Positions 27,852 to 36,802 of a stretch of 64,000 bases of DNA are shown here, piece after piece. The notes beneath the pieces are model-generated. The model worked only from the letters and a program-made list of their open reading frames with translations, had not been told where the DNA came from and ran no database searches. Made by a program: the position numbers and the translations under genes. The number at the start of each line of letters is the position of its first letter. Position 1 is the first letter of the stretch. The stretch comes from Clostridia bacterium. GTDB taxonomy: Bacteria > Bacillota > Clostridia > Oscillospirales > Acutalibacteraceae. The stretch is taken from the NCBI GenBank assembly GCA_017613735.1, contig JAGADF010000009.1:62001-126000 (forward strand). Reading direction: 5' to 3'.

Positions 27852-27867
27852 GTTAGCGTTTGCTAAC
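27852..27867. promoter_or_regulatory. Iron-box-like palindrome 1 (GTTAG-N6-CTAAC)
   Basis: GTTAGCGTTTGCTAAC is a 16-base near-perfect palindrome upstream of the feoA -35 box. It matches the half-sites of DtxR/IdeR/MntR-type metalloregulators. Regulator gene not in window. Confidence 0.65.
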
Positions 27868-27884
27868 TTTTTTCGCTTTTTCTA

Positions 27885-27937
27885 TTGACTTTTAATGAAA
27901 AATGTGTTATATATTTATCGATTAGCAAAGACTAACT
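27885..27937 (+). promoter_or_regulatory. feoA promoter with iron-box-like palindrome 2
   Basis: TTGACT (27885-27890), 17 bases, TATATA (27908-27913). ATTAG-CAAAGA-CTAAC at 27921-27936 lies at the transcription start, an ideal place for a repressor. Confidence 0.7.
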
Positions 27938-27982
27938 CGTTTCAAAACTGACAATTCCGCATATTCTGAAAGGGGAATTACA

Positions 27983-28201
27983 ATGACATTAAGAGATGTC
28001 AGAATCGGTAAAACCTGTAAGGTGACAAAGGTTCACGGCGAAGGCGCTCTTCGGCGCAGAATTATGGATATGGGCATAACCAAGGGCGTTGAGATTTATG
28101 TAAGAAAATATGCTCCTTTGGGCGATCCCATTGAAATAAATGTCAGAAATTATGAGCTTTCAATCCGTAAGGCGGATGCCGAGCTTATTGAAGTTGAATA
28201 A
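27983..28201 (+). CDS. feoA: Ferrous iron transport protein FeoA
   Basis: 72-residue SH3-like cytosolic protein that associates with FeoB. Begins MTLRDVRIGKTCKVTKVHGE and contains RRIMDMGITKGVEIYV, the family core. AAAGGGG upstream. First gene of a feoA-feoB-small-Cys-protein operon. Confidence 0.93.
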   Translation: MTLRDVRIGKTCKVTKVHGEGALRRRIMDMGITKGVEIYVRKYAPLGDPIEINVRNYELSIRKADAELIEVE

Positions 28202-28217
28202 TAATTTTTACATATCG

Positions 28218-28233
28218 GTTAGCAAAGACTAAC
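28218..28233. promoter_or_regulatory. Iron-box-like palindrome 3, between feoA and feoB
   Basis: GTTAGCAAAGACTAAC, same GTTAG-N6-CTAAC form as the two upstream copies, directly before the feoB ribosome site. Could give feoB independent control or act as a roadblock. Confidence 0.6.
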
Positions 28234-28253
28234 TGAAGAAAGGAAAAAGAAAA

Positions 28254-30413
28254 ATGGGCATTCGTATCGCGCTTGCGGGTAATCCCAACAGCGGAAAAAC
28301 AACTCTTTTCAATCTTCTTACGGGTTCAAATCAGTATGTAGGCAATTGGCCCGGCGTTACGGTTGAAAAAAAGGAAGGTAAAATCAAGAATAATCAGGAT
28401 GTTACACTTACGGACCTTCCCGGTATTTATTCGCTTTCCCCGTATACTACCGAGGAGATTGTAGCCCGTGACTATCTTATTGACGAGAAACCCGACGCCA
28501 TAATCAATATCGTTGACGGCACAAACCTTGAAAGAAATCTCTACCTTACAACCCAGATTATTGAACTGGGAATTCCTGTTGTTATTGCCATCAATATGAT
28601 GGATATTGTCAATAAAAACGGTGATATAATTGATATAGAAGCACTTTCCGGTCAGCTTCTTTGTCCCGTAGTTGAAATCTCTGCCCTTAAGGGTACGGGC
28701 ATTGACGAAGTTGTTGAGATGGCAATTGAAATTGCAAAAGGTGACCCTGCTCCGATTAAGCATAATTTTTCAGGCGAGGTTGAGCATGCGCTTGCCCATA
28801 TTGAGGAAGCAGTCGTACACGATATGCCGCCCGAAAAACAAAGGTGGTATTCCGTTAAAATATTCGAGGGCGACAAACGTGTAATCGAACAGCTTAAAAT
28901 CCCGCCCGATGTTCTTTCTCATATAAGAGAGGATATTGAGCTCGCCGAAAAAGAGCTTGACGATGATGCCGAGTCAATTATTATCAATGAAAGGTATGTC
29001 TATATAACAAAGATTACCGAAAAGTGCTATAAAAAGGCGCATAAGGGCAAGCTTTCAACAAGCGATAAAATTGACAGAGTTGTTACAAGCCGTATATTCG
29101 GTTTGCCGATTTTTGCGGCTATAATGTTTTTCGTTTATTATATCGCAATGCAGACAATAGGCAAGGGAGCAACGGACTGGGTTAACGATGTTCTGTTCGG
29201 TGACTGGATTCCTTCGCTGCTTGAAAGATTCCTCGAACCGAGCCTCCCTGCATGGCTTTACGGACTTATCAATGACGGTATCGTAGCCGGCGTCGGCTCC
29301 GTTCTCGGCTTTGTACCTCAGCTTCTTGTTCTGTTCGTTATGCTCGCCATTCTTGAGGATTGCGGTTATATGTCGCGCGTAGCCTTTGTTATGGACAGGA
29401 TTTTCCGTCATTTCGGTCTTTCGGGTAAATCCTTTATTCCCATGCTTATAGGCACGGGTTGCGGTGTTCCAGGAATAATGGCTTCAAGAACAATTGAAAA
29501 TGAAAAAGACCGACGTATGACAGTCATTACAACAACATTTATTCCCTGCTCTGCAAAGCTTCCCATTATCGGATTTATCGCAGGCGCACTTTTCGGCGGC
29601 AGCGGACTTGTTGCGGCTTCTGCATACTTTATCGGTGTTGCGGCAATAATTGTTTCGGGTATTATGCTTAAAAAGACAAAGCGTTTTGCGGGCAAGCCTT
29701 CACCCTTTGTTATGGAGCTTCCCGCATACCATTTGCCGACAGTCGGCACTGTTTTTCATTCAACATGGGAACGCGGCTGGTCGTTTATCAGGAAGGCGCT
29801 TACGATAATTCTTTTGTCAACCATTGTTCTGTGGTTCCTTCTCAATTTCGGCTTTGAAAACGGCTTCGGTATGGTTGAGGACGTTGACAATTCCCTTATC
29901 GCAAAGGTCGGCAATGCTTTCTCGTGGATATTTATTCCGCTTGGGTGGGGTAACTGGAAGACGGCAGTTGCTGCAGTTACGGGACTTATTGCAAAAGAGA
30001 ACGTCGTAAGTACATTCGGTCAGCTTTACCACTTCGGCGGTGAGCTTGCGGAAAACGGAGACGAACTCTGGACAGCTCTTTCAAACGATTTCAATTCCTT
30101 CAGCGGCGGGCATGCTGCTCTTGCGGGCTATTCATATCTTCTGTTTAATCTTCTTTGCGCACCGTGCTTTGCGGCAATCGGCGCAATCAGAAGGGAAATG
30201 AACAGCGCAAAATGGACCTGGTTTGCCATCGGTTATCAGTGCGGTTTTGCATACCTGATTTCACTTATGGTTTATCAGTTCGGCTGTTTGTTCACGGGCG
30301 ATTATAAGAGCCATATTATCGGATTGGTTGCCGCTGTTGTTGCTTTGGCAGGTATGTGCTATTTCCTTTTTAGAAAGAATAAGTACAACGAAAACCATCT
30401 TCTTACAAAATAA
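28254..30413 (+). CDS. feoB: Ferrous iron transporter FeoB
   Basis: 719 residues. N-terminal G-protein domain with G1 GNPNSGKTT (9-17), G3 DLPGIYSL, and G4 NMMD followed by a helical spacer; then a membrane domain with two Gate repeats and the NFeoB linker. The Cys-containing GTGCGVPGIMASRT segment near 397 is typical of the Gate motif. Imports Fe(II) under anaerobic conditions. Confidence 0.97.
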   Translation: MGIRIALAGNPNSGKTTLFNLLTGSNQYVGNWPGVTVEKKEGKIKNNQDVTLTDLPGIYSLSPYTTEEIVARDYLIDEKPDAIINIVDGTNLERNLYLTTQIIELGIPVVIAINMMDIVNKNGDIIDIEALSGQLLCPVVEISALKGTGIDEVVEMAIEIAKGDPAPIKHNFSGEVEHALAHIEEAVVHDMPPEKQRWYSVKIFEGDKRVIEQLKIPPDVLSHIREDIELAEKELDDDAESIIINERYVYITKITEKCYKKAHKGKLSTSDKIDRVVTSRIFGLPIFAAIMFFVYYIAMQTIGKGATDWVNDVLFGDWIPSLLERFLEPSLPAWLYGLINDGIVAGVGSVLGFVPQLLVLFVMLAILEDCGYMSRVAFVMDRIFRHFGLSGKSFIPMLIGTGCGVPGIMASRTIENEKDRRMTVITTTFIPCSAKLPIIGFIAGALFGGSGLVAASAYFIGVAAIIVSGIMLKKTKRFAGKPSPFVMELPAYHLPTVGTVFHSTWERGWSFIRKALTIILLSTIVLWFLLNFGFENGFGMVEDVDNSLIAKVGNAFSWIFIPLGWGNWKTAVAAVTGLIAKENVVSTFGQLYHFGGELAENGDELWTALSNDFNSFSGGHAALAGYSYLLFNLLCAPCFAAIGAIRREMNSAKWTWFAIGYQCGFAYLISLMVYQFGCLFTGDYKSHIIGLVAAVVALAGMCYFLFRKNKYNENHLLTK

Positions 30414-30428
30414 AAAGGAGGGGAGACT

Positions 30429-30602
30429 ATGCTTGAATTTATAAGAGCGAATTATGTTACGATAATAACGCTTGTTATCCTTGTTGCTGTCATTACGGCT
30501 GTCATTGTCAAGTTGATAAAAGATAAAAAGAAAGGCATAGGTTCCTGCGGCCATAAATGCTGTGACTGTCCTATGTCGGGGCAGTGCCACCTCAATAGTT
30601 AA
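30429..30602 (+). CDS. FeoB-associated Cys-rich membrane protein
   Basis: 57 residues. One membrane helix (about 9-27, YVTIITLVILVAVITAVIV), then Lys-rich sequence and a Cys cluster CGHKCCDCPMSGQC. This matches the small proteins found after feoB in Firmicutes (FeoC-like or FeoB-associated Cys-rich), thought to handle iron on the cytoplasmic side. AAAAGGAGGGGAG gives a strong ribosome site 16 bases after the feoB stop. Confidence 0.88.
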   Translation: MLEFIRANYVTIITLVILVAVITAVIVKLIKDKKKGIGSCGHKCCDCPMSGQCHLNS

Positions 30603-30618
30603 TCCATAAAAAGAAAAG

Positions 30619-30647
30619 GTCGGTATCGTTTTGATACCGACTTTTTT
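30619..30647. terminator. Terminator after the feo operon
   Basis: GTCGGTATC and GATACCGAC form a 9-bp perfect stem followed by TTTTTT on the plus strand. Confidence 0.9.
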
Positions 30648-30661
30648 CTTTTTTTATTATG

Positions 30662-31357
30662 TTATTTAATCAAATCCTTGATTACTTCGCCCGCAATTAT
30701 CAGACCCGCAACCGACGGAACAAACGAAACCGAGCCGGGAACGGGCTTGCCGTTTTCGAATTTAGCCGTTTCTACGGGCTCTTCCTTTGAATAAACGACC
30801 TTGAGCCTTTTAATGCCCCTTTGCTTTAATTCCCGCCTCATAACACGCGCGAGCGGACATACGGAGGTTTTATAAATATCGCTTACCTCAAACATTTCAG
30901 GGTTAAGCTTGTTGCCCGCGCCCATTGAACTTATTATCGGCACGCCCGCCTTGTCCGCATTGACGGCGAGGGCGATTTTTCCCGTAACCGTATCAATCGC
31001 GTCGACAACGTAGTCATATTCCGAAAAGTCGAAATCCTTTTCCGTTTCGGGCGAATAAAAGACTGAAAACGCGTTTATCTTTATATCGGGATTAATGTCT
31101 TTGAATCTCTCTTCGGCAACGTCAACCTTATTTCTTCCGACGGTTGAATGAAGGGCAATAATCTGCCTGTTGATGTTCGACTCGCTTACCTTGTCCGCGT
31201 CAATTAAATCAAGCGTTCCCACTCCCGCGCGCGCAAGAGCCTCGGCGCAGAAGCCGCCTACGCCGCCTACGCCGAAAACCGCAACGCGGCAGGAGGCGAG
31301 CTTTTTAACCGCCTCTTTGCCTAAAAGTAATTCGGTTCTTGAAAAAATATCTTCCAT
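30662..31357 (-). CDS. tcdA: tRNA threonylcarbamoyladenosine dehydratase TcdA-like (ThiF/E1 family)
   Basis: 231 residues. Converts t6A37 to the cyclic form in ANN-decoding tRNAs. Nucleotide-binding GVGGVGGFCAEALARAG (29-45), DADKVSESNINRQI (near 55) and the E1-type core are clear. Its ATG overlaps the stop of the upstream M20 peptidase gene by one base. Confidence 0.88.
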   Translation of the reverse strand: MEDIFSRTELLLGKEAVKKLASCRVAVFGVGGVGGFCAEALARAGVGTLDLIDADKVSESNINRQIIALHSTVGRNKVDVAEERFKDINPDIKINAFSVFYSPETEKDFDFSEYDYVVDAIDTVTGKIALAVNADKAGVPIISSMGAGNKLNPEMFEVSDIYKTSVCPLARVMRRELKQRGIKRLKVVYSKEEPVETAKFENGKPVPGSVSFVPSVAGLIIAGEVIKDLIK

Positions 31358-32469
31358 TAATCTCTTGACCTCATAAGAGTAAGCGCAAGTTCAGCCGCCT
31401 TTTCAAGATGCCCTACGGTTGTGTATTCGTCGCAGGAATGACAGTTGTTCATACCGCACGAGACGACAAGTCCGTTAATGCCCATCGGGAAGAACTGATT
31501 ATTATCGCTTCCGCCGTAGGTTTCAACGATTTCGGGCTTTAATCCCATTTTTTCGCAGGCGGCTCTAAAACGAGCTGCGACAGGGTGATTTTCGTCGACG
31601 TCATAAGCGCGTACGCAGGTTTCGCTTTCGATTTTAACCTCGGCGCCGTATTCGTCGGCGACAGCGTGAACAATGTCAAAAATCTCATTTAACTTGTTCT
31701 GCGCAAGATTGTCGTCGAAGCTTCTTACCTCGCCCGTGAATACCGTGTGCTCGGCAACTACGTTTGTAGCCGTGCCGCCGTTTATAGTTCCGATATTAAC
31801 CGTTACGCCGTCATATTTGCCGCAACGGATTTTCGAAATAATATCCGCCGCGCATTTAAGGGCGTGGATTCCGCTTTCGGGCTTGAACGCCGCGTGGGCG
31901 GCTCTGCCGTGAAGAGTTACTGTGTATGAAATAATTGTCGGAGCTTTGTTTGAGGCTACGCCTATATCGCCCGAAAGGTCGAATACATAACATTCCTTTG
32001 ACTTTATTTTGTCAAACGGAGCGAGTGACGCGCCTGCGCAGTGTGTTTCCTCGCTGACCGTGAAAAGCACCTCGACGGGACGGAATTTTTCGCCGTTTTC
32101 TTTGAGAACGCGGAGCGCTTCGATTATAGCGCAAACTCCCGCAAGGTCATCCGAGCCGAGAACCGTTGTTCCGTCGGACGTGATTTTACCGTCCTCGTGA
32201 ACAATCGCTTTTTTGCCGTGAGCGGGCATAACCGTGTCCATATGAGCCGAGAAAAGAATCGGCTTTTCGTCAAGTCCGCCGTCAATATAAGCGAAAAGGT
32301 TGCCCGAATTTCCGCCGATTTTTGCGCCTGTGTCATCCTCTGAAGCTTCAATGCCTAAACCTTTAAGCTTACTTTTGAGCGCGTCGCACATCTGTCTTTC
32401 GTGTAATGACGGGCTGTCGATTGAAACAAGCTCCTTGAATAAATCAATTAATCTTTCAGTGTTGACCAT
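31357..32469 (-). CDS. M20 family metallopeptidase, PepT-like
   Basis: 370 residues. Zinc ligands in SAHMDT (H76, catalytic D78), GSDDLAGVCAI (D107) and SEETHCAGA (catalytic E140/E141), with a later YGGSDNNQF. Dimerisation domain between about 180 and 285. Like PepT/M20-M25-M40 aminopeptidases that act on di- and tripeptides. Start at 32469 has GAGGTAATAAAA upstream; a longer frame to 32535 has none. Confidence 0.87.
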   Translation of the reverse strand: MVNTERLIDLFKELVSIDSPSLHERQMCDALKSKLKGLGIEASEDDTGAKIGGNSGNLFAYIDGGLDEKPILFSAHMDTVMPAHGKKAIVHEDGKITSDGTTVLGSDDLAGVCAIIEALRVLKENGEKFRPVEVLFTVSEETHCAGASLAPFDKIKSKECYVFDLSGDIGVASNKAPTIISYTVTLHGRAAHAAFKPESGIHALKCAADIISKIRCGKYDGVTVNIGTINGGTATNVVAEHTVFTGEVRSFDDNLAQNKLNEIFDIVHAVADEYGAEVKIESETCVRAYDVDENHPVAARFRAACEKMGLKPEIVETYGGSDNNQFFPMGINGLVVSCGMNNCHSCDEYTTVGHLEKAAELALTLMRSRD

Positions 32470-32605
32470 TTTTATTACCTCGTTTAAAAATGATTTTGTT
32501 TTATTAATTATAGCAGATAATAATGAGATATTCAATGTATTATCGAATGAGAGCGGTTAACTTTACTGCGTCCCTCTTGCGGTATTCAATATTTGCTCGG
32601 TTTTA

Positions 32606-32757
32606 AGTTGCGGGGGAAGGATTTGACGGCAATCGCTGCGCTCAGCCGTCAGGCTGTGCAACAATTATGTTCGCCTTCGGCGAGAAGTTGGTTCAAATCC
32701 CTCCCTACTACCGATTAAATAGAATTAAAGACCTGCAAGCGCAGGTCTTTAATAATT
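32606..32757. repeat. tRNA-fMet-linked non-coding mini-element flanked by tRNA 3'-end repeats
   Basis: A 21-base perfect direct repeat of the tRNA 3' region occurs at 32606-32626 and, within the tRNA, at 32758-32778 (offset 152). Inside lies GTTGGTTCAAATCC (32687-32700), an inverted 14-base copy of the tRNA T-arm (32775-32788). Hairpins sit between: TGACGGC/GCCGTCA at 32624-32651 and TCGCC-TTC-GGCGA at 32671-32683. No open frame. The same plan is seen after tRNA-Tyr at 46863-46977. Confidence 0.75.
32727..32750 (-). terminator. Terminator-like hairpin after tRNA-fMet
   Basis: AAAGACCTGC-AAGC-GCAGGTCTTT, 10-bp perfect stem; short T-rich 3' side on the minus strand. Confidence 0.75.
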
Positions 32758-32759
32758 AG

Positions 32760-32832
<73 letters not shown>

Positions 32833-33064
32833 ATATTTAGTTTTCACTCGCAAGTGCTATGTTATTATAGCATTTTTTTCTTATTTGTCAAGCAAAATAC
32901 ACACTTTTTTCACATTGAAAAGAATAAATGAACTTTTTTACAATTTAAGAGCAAAAATCTTGTTAATTATATTATATTGATACGGACGTATAAAAATGAT
33001 AAAATAATTACGAAAGGGGAAGAGGCGAGCTCTTTCCGAATAATAATGAGAAAGGATTTTGATT

Positions 33065-33430
33065 ATGGGTAAATTTACGGTTAAAGAAACAAAAACAGGC
33101 TTTACATTTAATCTTAAGGCGGGTAACGGCGAGGTTATAGCTACATCTGAGGTTTATTCAACCGAGTCCGCCTGCATGAACGGTATCGCATCCGTTAAAA
33201 CAAACTGCGTTGCGGAAATCGAGGACCAGACAGTTGAGGGTTACGCAGAACTCAAGCATCCGAAATATGAGGTCTATACCGACAAGGCAGGGGAGTTCCG
33301 TTTCCGCCTGAAGGCAAGGAACGGCGAGATTATCGCTGTTTCCGAGGGTTATAAAGCGAAGGCGAGCTGCCTTAACGGAATTGAGAGCGTTAAAAAGAAC
33401 GCTCCCGACGCTGAAATCGTTAAAGAATAA
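33065..33430 (+). CDS. YegP-like protein with two DUF1508 repeats
   Basis: 121 residues made of two ~50-residue repeats, each with a [FL]xLKAxNGE[VI]I[AI] core: NLKAGNGEVIATSEVY (about 17-32) and RLKARNGEIIAVSEGY (about 80-95). Each is followed by a CMNGIASVK / CLNGIESVK helix. The fold is known, the function is not. Strong ribosome site AAAGGA; own terminator, so monocistronic. Confidence 0.85.
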   Translation: MGKFTVKETKTGFTFNLKAGNGEVIATSEVYSTESACMNGIASVKTNCVAEIEDQTVEGYAELKHPKYEVYTDKAGEFRFRLKARNGEIIAVSEGYKAKASCLNGIESVKKNAPDAEIVKE

Positions 33431-33444
33431 CTTTTAAATGAAAC

Positions 33445-33474
33445 GCCCTGACATTCTTTGTCAGGGCATTTTTT
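33445..33474 (+). terminator. Terminator after the YegP-like gene
   Basis: GCCCTGACA and TGTCAGGGC form a 9-bp stem, followed by ATTTTTT. Confidence 0.9.
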
Positions 33475-33535
33475 ATATTTGCATTTATTATTATGTTATG
33501 GTAAAATTATTATATATTCCGAAAGAGGTGTTAAG

Positions 33536-34636
33536 ATGCAAAAATATGATTATCTTTTAGTCGGCGCGGGGCTTTTTAACGCTGTGTTTGCCTTTCAGGC
33601 GAAAAAACACGGCAAGAGCGTTCTTGTGCTCGAAAAGAGAAATCATATCGGCGGAAATGTATATACCGAAAAACGCGACGGCATTGACGTTCACGTCTAC
33701 GGCGCTCACATTTTCCATACCGACAACGAGCGCGTATGGAAATTCGTAAACGATATTGCCGAGTTTAACGGTTTCATAAATACTCCGATAGCTAATTTCA
33801 AGGGCGAGCTTTATAATCTTCCGTTTAATATGAACACCTTTTCAAAGATGTTCGGCGTGACGACTCCCGAAGAGGCGAGGGCGGTTATAGAAAATGAAAA
33901 GAAAGAGATTACGTCCGAGCCCGAAAACCTTGAACAGCAGGCGATTTCCCTTGTCGGCAGAACCGTTTACGAAAAGCTGATAAAAGGCTATACCGAAAAG
34001 CAGTGGGGACGCGACTGCGCGGATTTGCCCGCGTTTATTATTAAAAGAATTCCCGTAAGGTACGAGTATAACAATAACTATTTCAACGATAAGTATCAGG
34101 GCATTCCCGTCGAAGGCTATACCGCTTTGATTGAAAAGCTCTTTGACGGCTGCGATATAAGGCTTAATACCGACTTTAACGCCGAGCGCGACTATTATCT
34201 TTCGCTTGCGGACAAATGCGTTTATTCGGGCGCTCTTGACGAGCTTTACGGCTTTTCGCTCGGCAAGCTCGAATACAGAAGTCTTCGCTTCGAAAACGAA
34301 ACGCTTGAAAAAGAATGGTTTCAGGACGTGGCGGTTGTTAACTACACCGAGCGTGAAATCCCTTATACTAGAATTATCGAGCATAAGCATTTCAATCCGG
34401 TTAAAACCGATAAAACCGTCATTACCAGGGAATACCCCGTCGATTATAAAGATGGGATGGAGAAATACTACCCCGTAAATGACGAAAAAAACAACAGCCT
34501 TTATGAACGATACAAGTCCCTTGAAAGAGATGAAAAAATTATTCTCGGCGGTCGTCTTGCCGAGTATAAATATTACGATATGGATGATACTGTTCTCGCG
34601 GCTCTTGAGCTTTCGGACAGTCAGTTAGGTGAATAA
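33536..34636 (+). CDS. glf: UDP-galactopyranose mutase
   Basis: 366 residues, flavoenzyme that converts UDP-galactopyranose to the furanose form used in cell-surface glycans. FAD motif GAGLFNAVFAFQAKK (about 9-23), EKRNHIGGNVYTE, and GAHIFHTDNERVW near 60. The ATG at 33536 has GAAAGAGGTG upstream; upstream extensions overlap a terminator. Followed 1 base after its stop by the glycosyltransferase gene, so galactofuranose transfer is a likely joint role. Confidence 0.95.
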   Translation: MQKYDYLLVGAGLFNAVFAFQAKKHGKSVLVLEKRNHIGGNVYTEKRDGIDVHVYGAHIFHTDNERVWKFVNDIAEFNGFINTPIANFKGELYNLPFNMNTFSKMFGVTTPEEARAVIENEKKEITSEPENLEQQAISLVGRTVYEKLIKGYTEKQWGRDCADLPAFIIKRIPVRYEYNNNYFNDKYQGIPVEGYTALIEKLFDGCDIRLNTDFNAERDYYLSLADKCVYSGALDELYGFSLGKLEYRSLRFENETLEKEWFQDVAVVNYTEREIPYTRIIEHKHFNPVKTDKTVITREYPVDYKDGMEKYYPVNDEKNNSLYERYKSLERDEKIILGGRLAEYKYYDMDDTVLAALELSDSQLGE

Positions 34637-34637
34637 T

Positions 34638-35695
34638 ATGAACGAACCGCTTGTAAGCGTAATAATGCCCGTATACGGCGTTGAAACTATGTCGCAAGGG
34701 CGATTGAAAGCATCCTTAACCAGACATACACTAATTTCGAGTTCTTCTGTGTGGACGACGGCACGCCCGACAGAAGCGGCGAAATATGTGACGAATACGC
34801 CCTTAAGGACAGCCGTATAAAGGTTATTCATAAGGAAAACGGCGGCGCCCCGTCGGCGAGAAATACTGCAATCGACAAGGCTTCGGGCAAGTATTTTTAT
34901 TTTATGGATTCCGATGACTGGGCTGAAAAGGAAATGCTTTTCGATATGGTCGATATTGCCGAAAAAAACAACTCTCAGCTTGTTGTCGCGGGTTATTATA
35001 TCGACACGTTTTACTCCGATACCGAAAAGTTCACTCAGGAACAGAAATGGGTTGACAAGGTATTTTCCGGTCAGGAGGAATTTCGAAAAAACGCGCATAA
35101 GCTTTTTGACCTTAACCTTCTTTACACGCCTTGGAATAAGCTCTTTTCGGGCGACTATATAAGGGAAAACAAACTCTATTTCCCGAATACGTTCTGGGAT
35201 GACTTCCCGTTTAATCTCAGCGTTGTTCGCGACGTCGAAAGGGTAGCGGTCACGAGCAAAAAGTACTATCATTTCATCCGCCAGAGAAGCGAAAGCGAAA
35301 CCGCGAAATACAGAAGCGATATGTATTCAAAGCGCGAGGAAGAAAACGGGTGGATGAAAGAGCTTTATTCCCACTGGGGAATAGATAATGAAGAGGTCAG
35401 GGAGTTTCTGGCAAGAAGATATGTCGAAAGGCTTATCGGATGCGTCGAAAATGTTACAAATAAAAACTGCTCTCTTTCAAAAAAAGAAAAGAGAAAAGAA
35501 ATAAAAAATATGATTTCGACCGACACGGCGAAAAATTATCTTAAACTTGCTAAGCCTAAATCTTCGTATATGAAGATTATGCTTATTCCCGTCAAGATGA
35601 ACAGCGCTTCTCTTACATACCTTGAGGGCAGCGTTATTTCAAAGGTCAAGGGAGGCAATACAAAGCTCTTTGCCCGTCTGAAAGCAGGCAGGTAA
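34638..35695 (+). pseudogene. Glycosyltransferase family 2, interrupted by a one-base frameshift
   Basis: The first frame gives MNEPLVSVIMPVYGVE and then breaks. The next frame, from about 34687, gives NYVARAIESILNQTYTNFEF, then VDDGTPDRSG, ENGGAPSARNTAIDKASG and the DSDDW (DXD-type) motif to a stop at 35693-35695. One extra A in the run GAAAC at 34683-34687 restores a single ~352-residue GT2 protein. The break could be a real mutation, phase variation or a sequencing error. The gene would be the transferase partner of glf. Confidence 0.85.
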
Positions 35696-35708
35696 TAATA
35701 AAAAACTC

Positions 35709-35742
35709 TCGGGTGAGGACGGCTGTTCTCGCCCGATTTTTT
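35709..35742 (+). terminator. Terminator after the broken glycosyltransferase
   Basis: TCGGGTGAG and CTCGCCCGA (one G-T wobble) with a T6 tail. Confidence 0.8.
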
Positions 35743-35840
35743 ATATTTTTGTTTTATAAAACAAATAATATGCAAAAAAGTGTTTATTTTTTTAATGAAC
35801 TGTGATACAATACTATGAGTTTTAAAAAGGAGGTCGGAGC

Positions 35841-36779
35841 GTGAAAACTTTTGAATTAATCGTTCCCTGCTTTAACGAGCAGGAATCGCTTCCCGTTTTC
35901 TATGAAAAAGTTAATAGCGTTCTCGATTCTCTTGACGGGTACGAAAGCAGCTTTATTTTTGTTGATGACGGCAGCAGCGACAAAACGCTTGAAGTTATTA
36001 AAAATCTTGCTTTGACCGATGAGAAAGTGAAGTACATTTCCTTTTCGCGCAATTTCGGAAAGGAATCCGCAATGCTTGCTGGACTTTCGTTTTCAACGGC
36101 GGAATTGGTCGGTATTATCGACGCCGACCTTCAGCACAATCCCGACTTGATTCCCGAAATGCTTTCTTCTCTTGAGAGCGACGAATACGATATTGCCGCC
36201 GCAAGGCGTATCGACCGCGGCGGGGAGGCAAAGGTCAAAAGCGCTTTTTCAAAGCTGTTTTATAAAATCGTCAACCGTATGTCCGACGTGAAGATTGCCG
36301 ACGGCGCTCAGGATTTCAGAATAATGACGCGCAAGGTTGTTGACTCCATTCTTTCAATGCGCGAATACAACCGTTTCTCAAAGGGCATTTTCAGCTGGGT
36401 CGGCTTTAATACCAAGTGGTTTGAGCATGAAAACAGCGAAAGGGTAGCGGGCAAGTCAAAATGGTCTTTCTGGAAACTTACGACCTATGCTATTGACGGG
36501 ATTATCAATTTCTCAACCGTACCGCTTAAAATTTCATTTCTTTTCGGCGGATTCGTCAGTTTTGCGGGACTTGTCTATGCGCTTTATATCATAATCCGCA
36601 CTATCGTAAAAGGTCCCGACGTTCCCGGTTACGCGTCGCTGTTCTCGGCTTTACTCATAATCGGCGGTCTTATTCTTCTTTCGCTTGGCATTATAGGCGA
36701 GTATCTTGCCCGAATTTATACCGAGGTTAAAAACAGACCTGACTTTCTTGTTGACGAAACAAACATTGTTAAAAAGTAA
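35841..36779 (+). CDS. GtrB/DPM1-like polyprenyl-phosphate glycosyltransferase
   Basis: 312 residues. GT2 catalytic domain with VPCFNEQESLP (about 9-19), VDDGSSDKT (about 42-50) and IDADLQHNP (about 93-101, DXD-like), then two C-terminal membrane helices (about 232-258 and 268-292). This is the bactoprenol glucosyl transferase group that makes a lipid-linked sugar for flipping. The ileS-like gene starts 23 bases later, so they share a transcript. Confidence 0.88.
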   Translation: MKTFELIVPCFNEQESLPVFYEKVNSVLDSLDGYESSFIFVDDGSSDKTLEVIKNLALTDEKVKYISFSRNFGKESAMLAGLSFSTAELVGIIDADLQHNPDLIPEMLSSLESDEYDIAAARRIDRGGEAKVKSAFSKLFYKIVNRMSDVKIADGAQDFRIMTRKVVDSILSMREYNRFSKGIFSWVGFNTKWFEHENSERVAGKSKWSFWKLTTYAIDGIINFSTVPLKISFLFGGFVSFAGLVYALYIIIRTIVKGPDVPGYASLFSALLIIGGLILLSLGIIGEYLARIYTEVKNRPDFLVDETNIVKK

Positions 36780-36802
36780 TTTCACATATTGGAGGAAATA
36801 TT

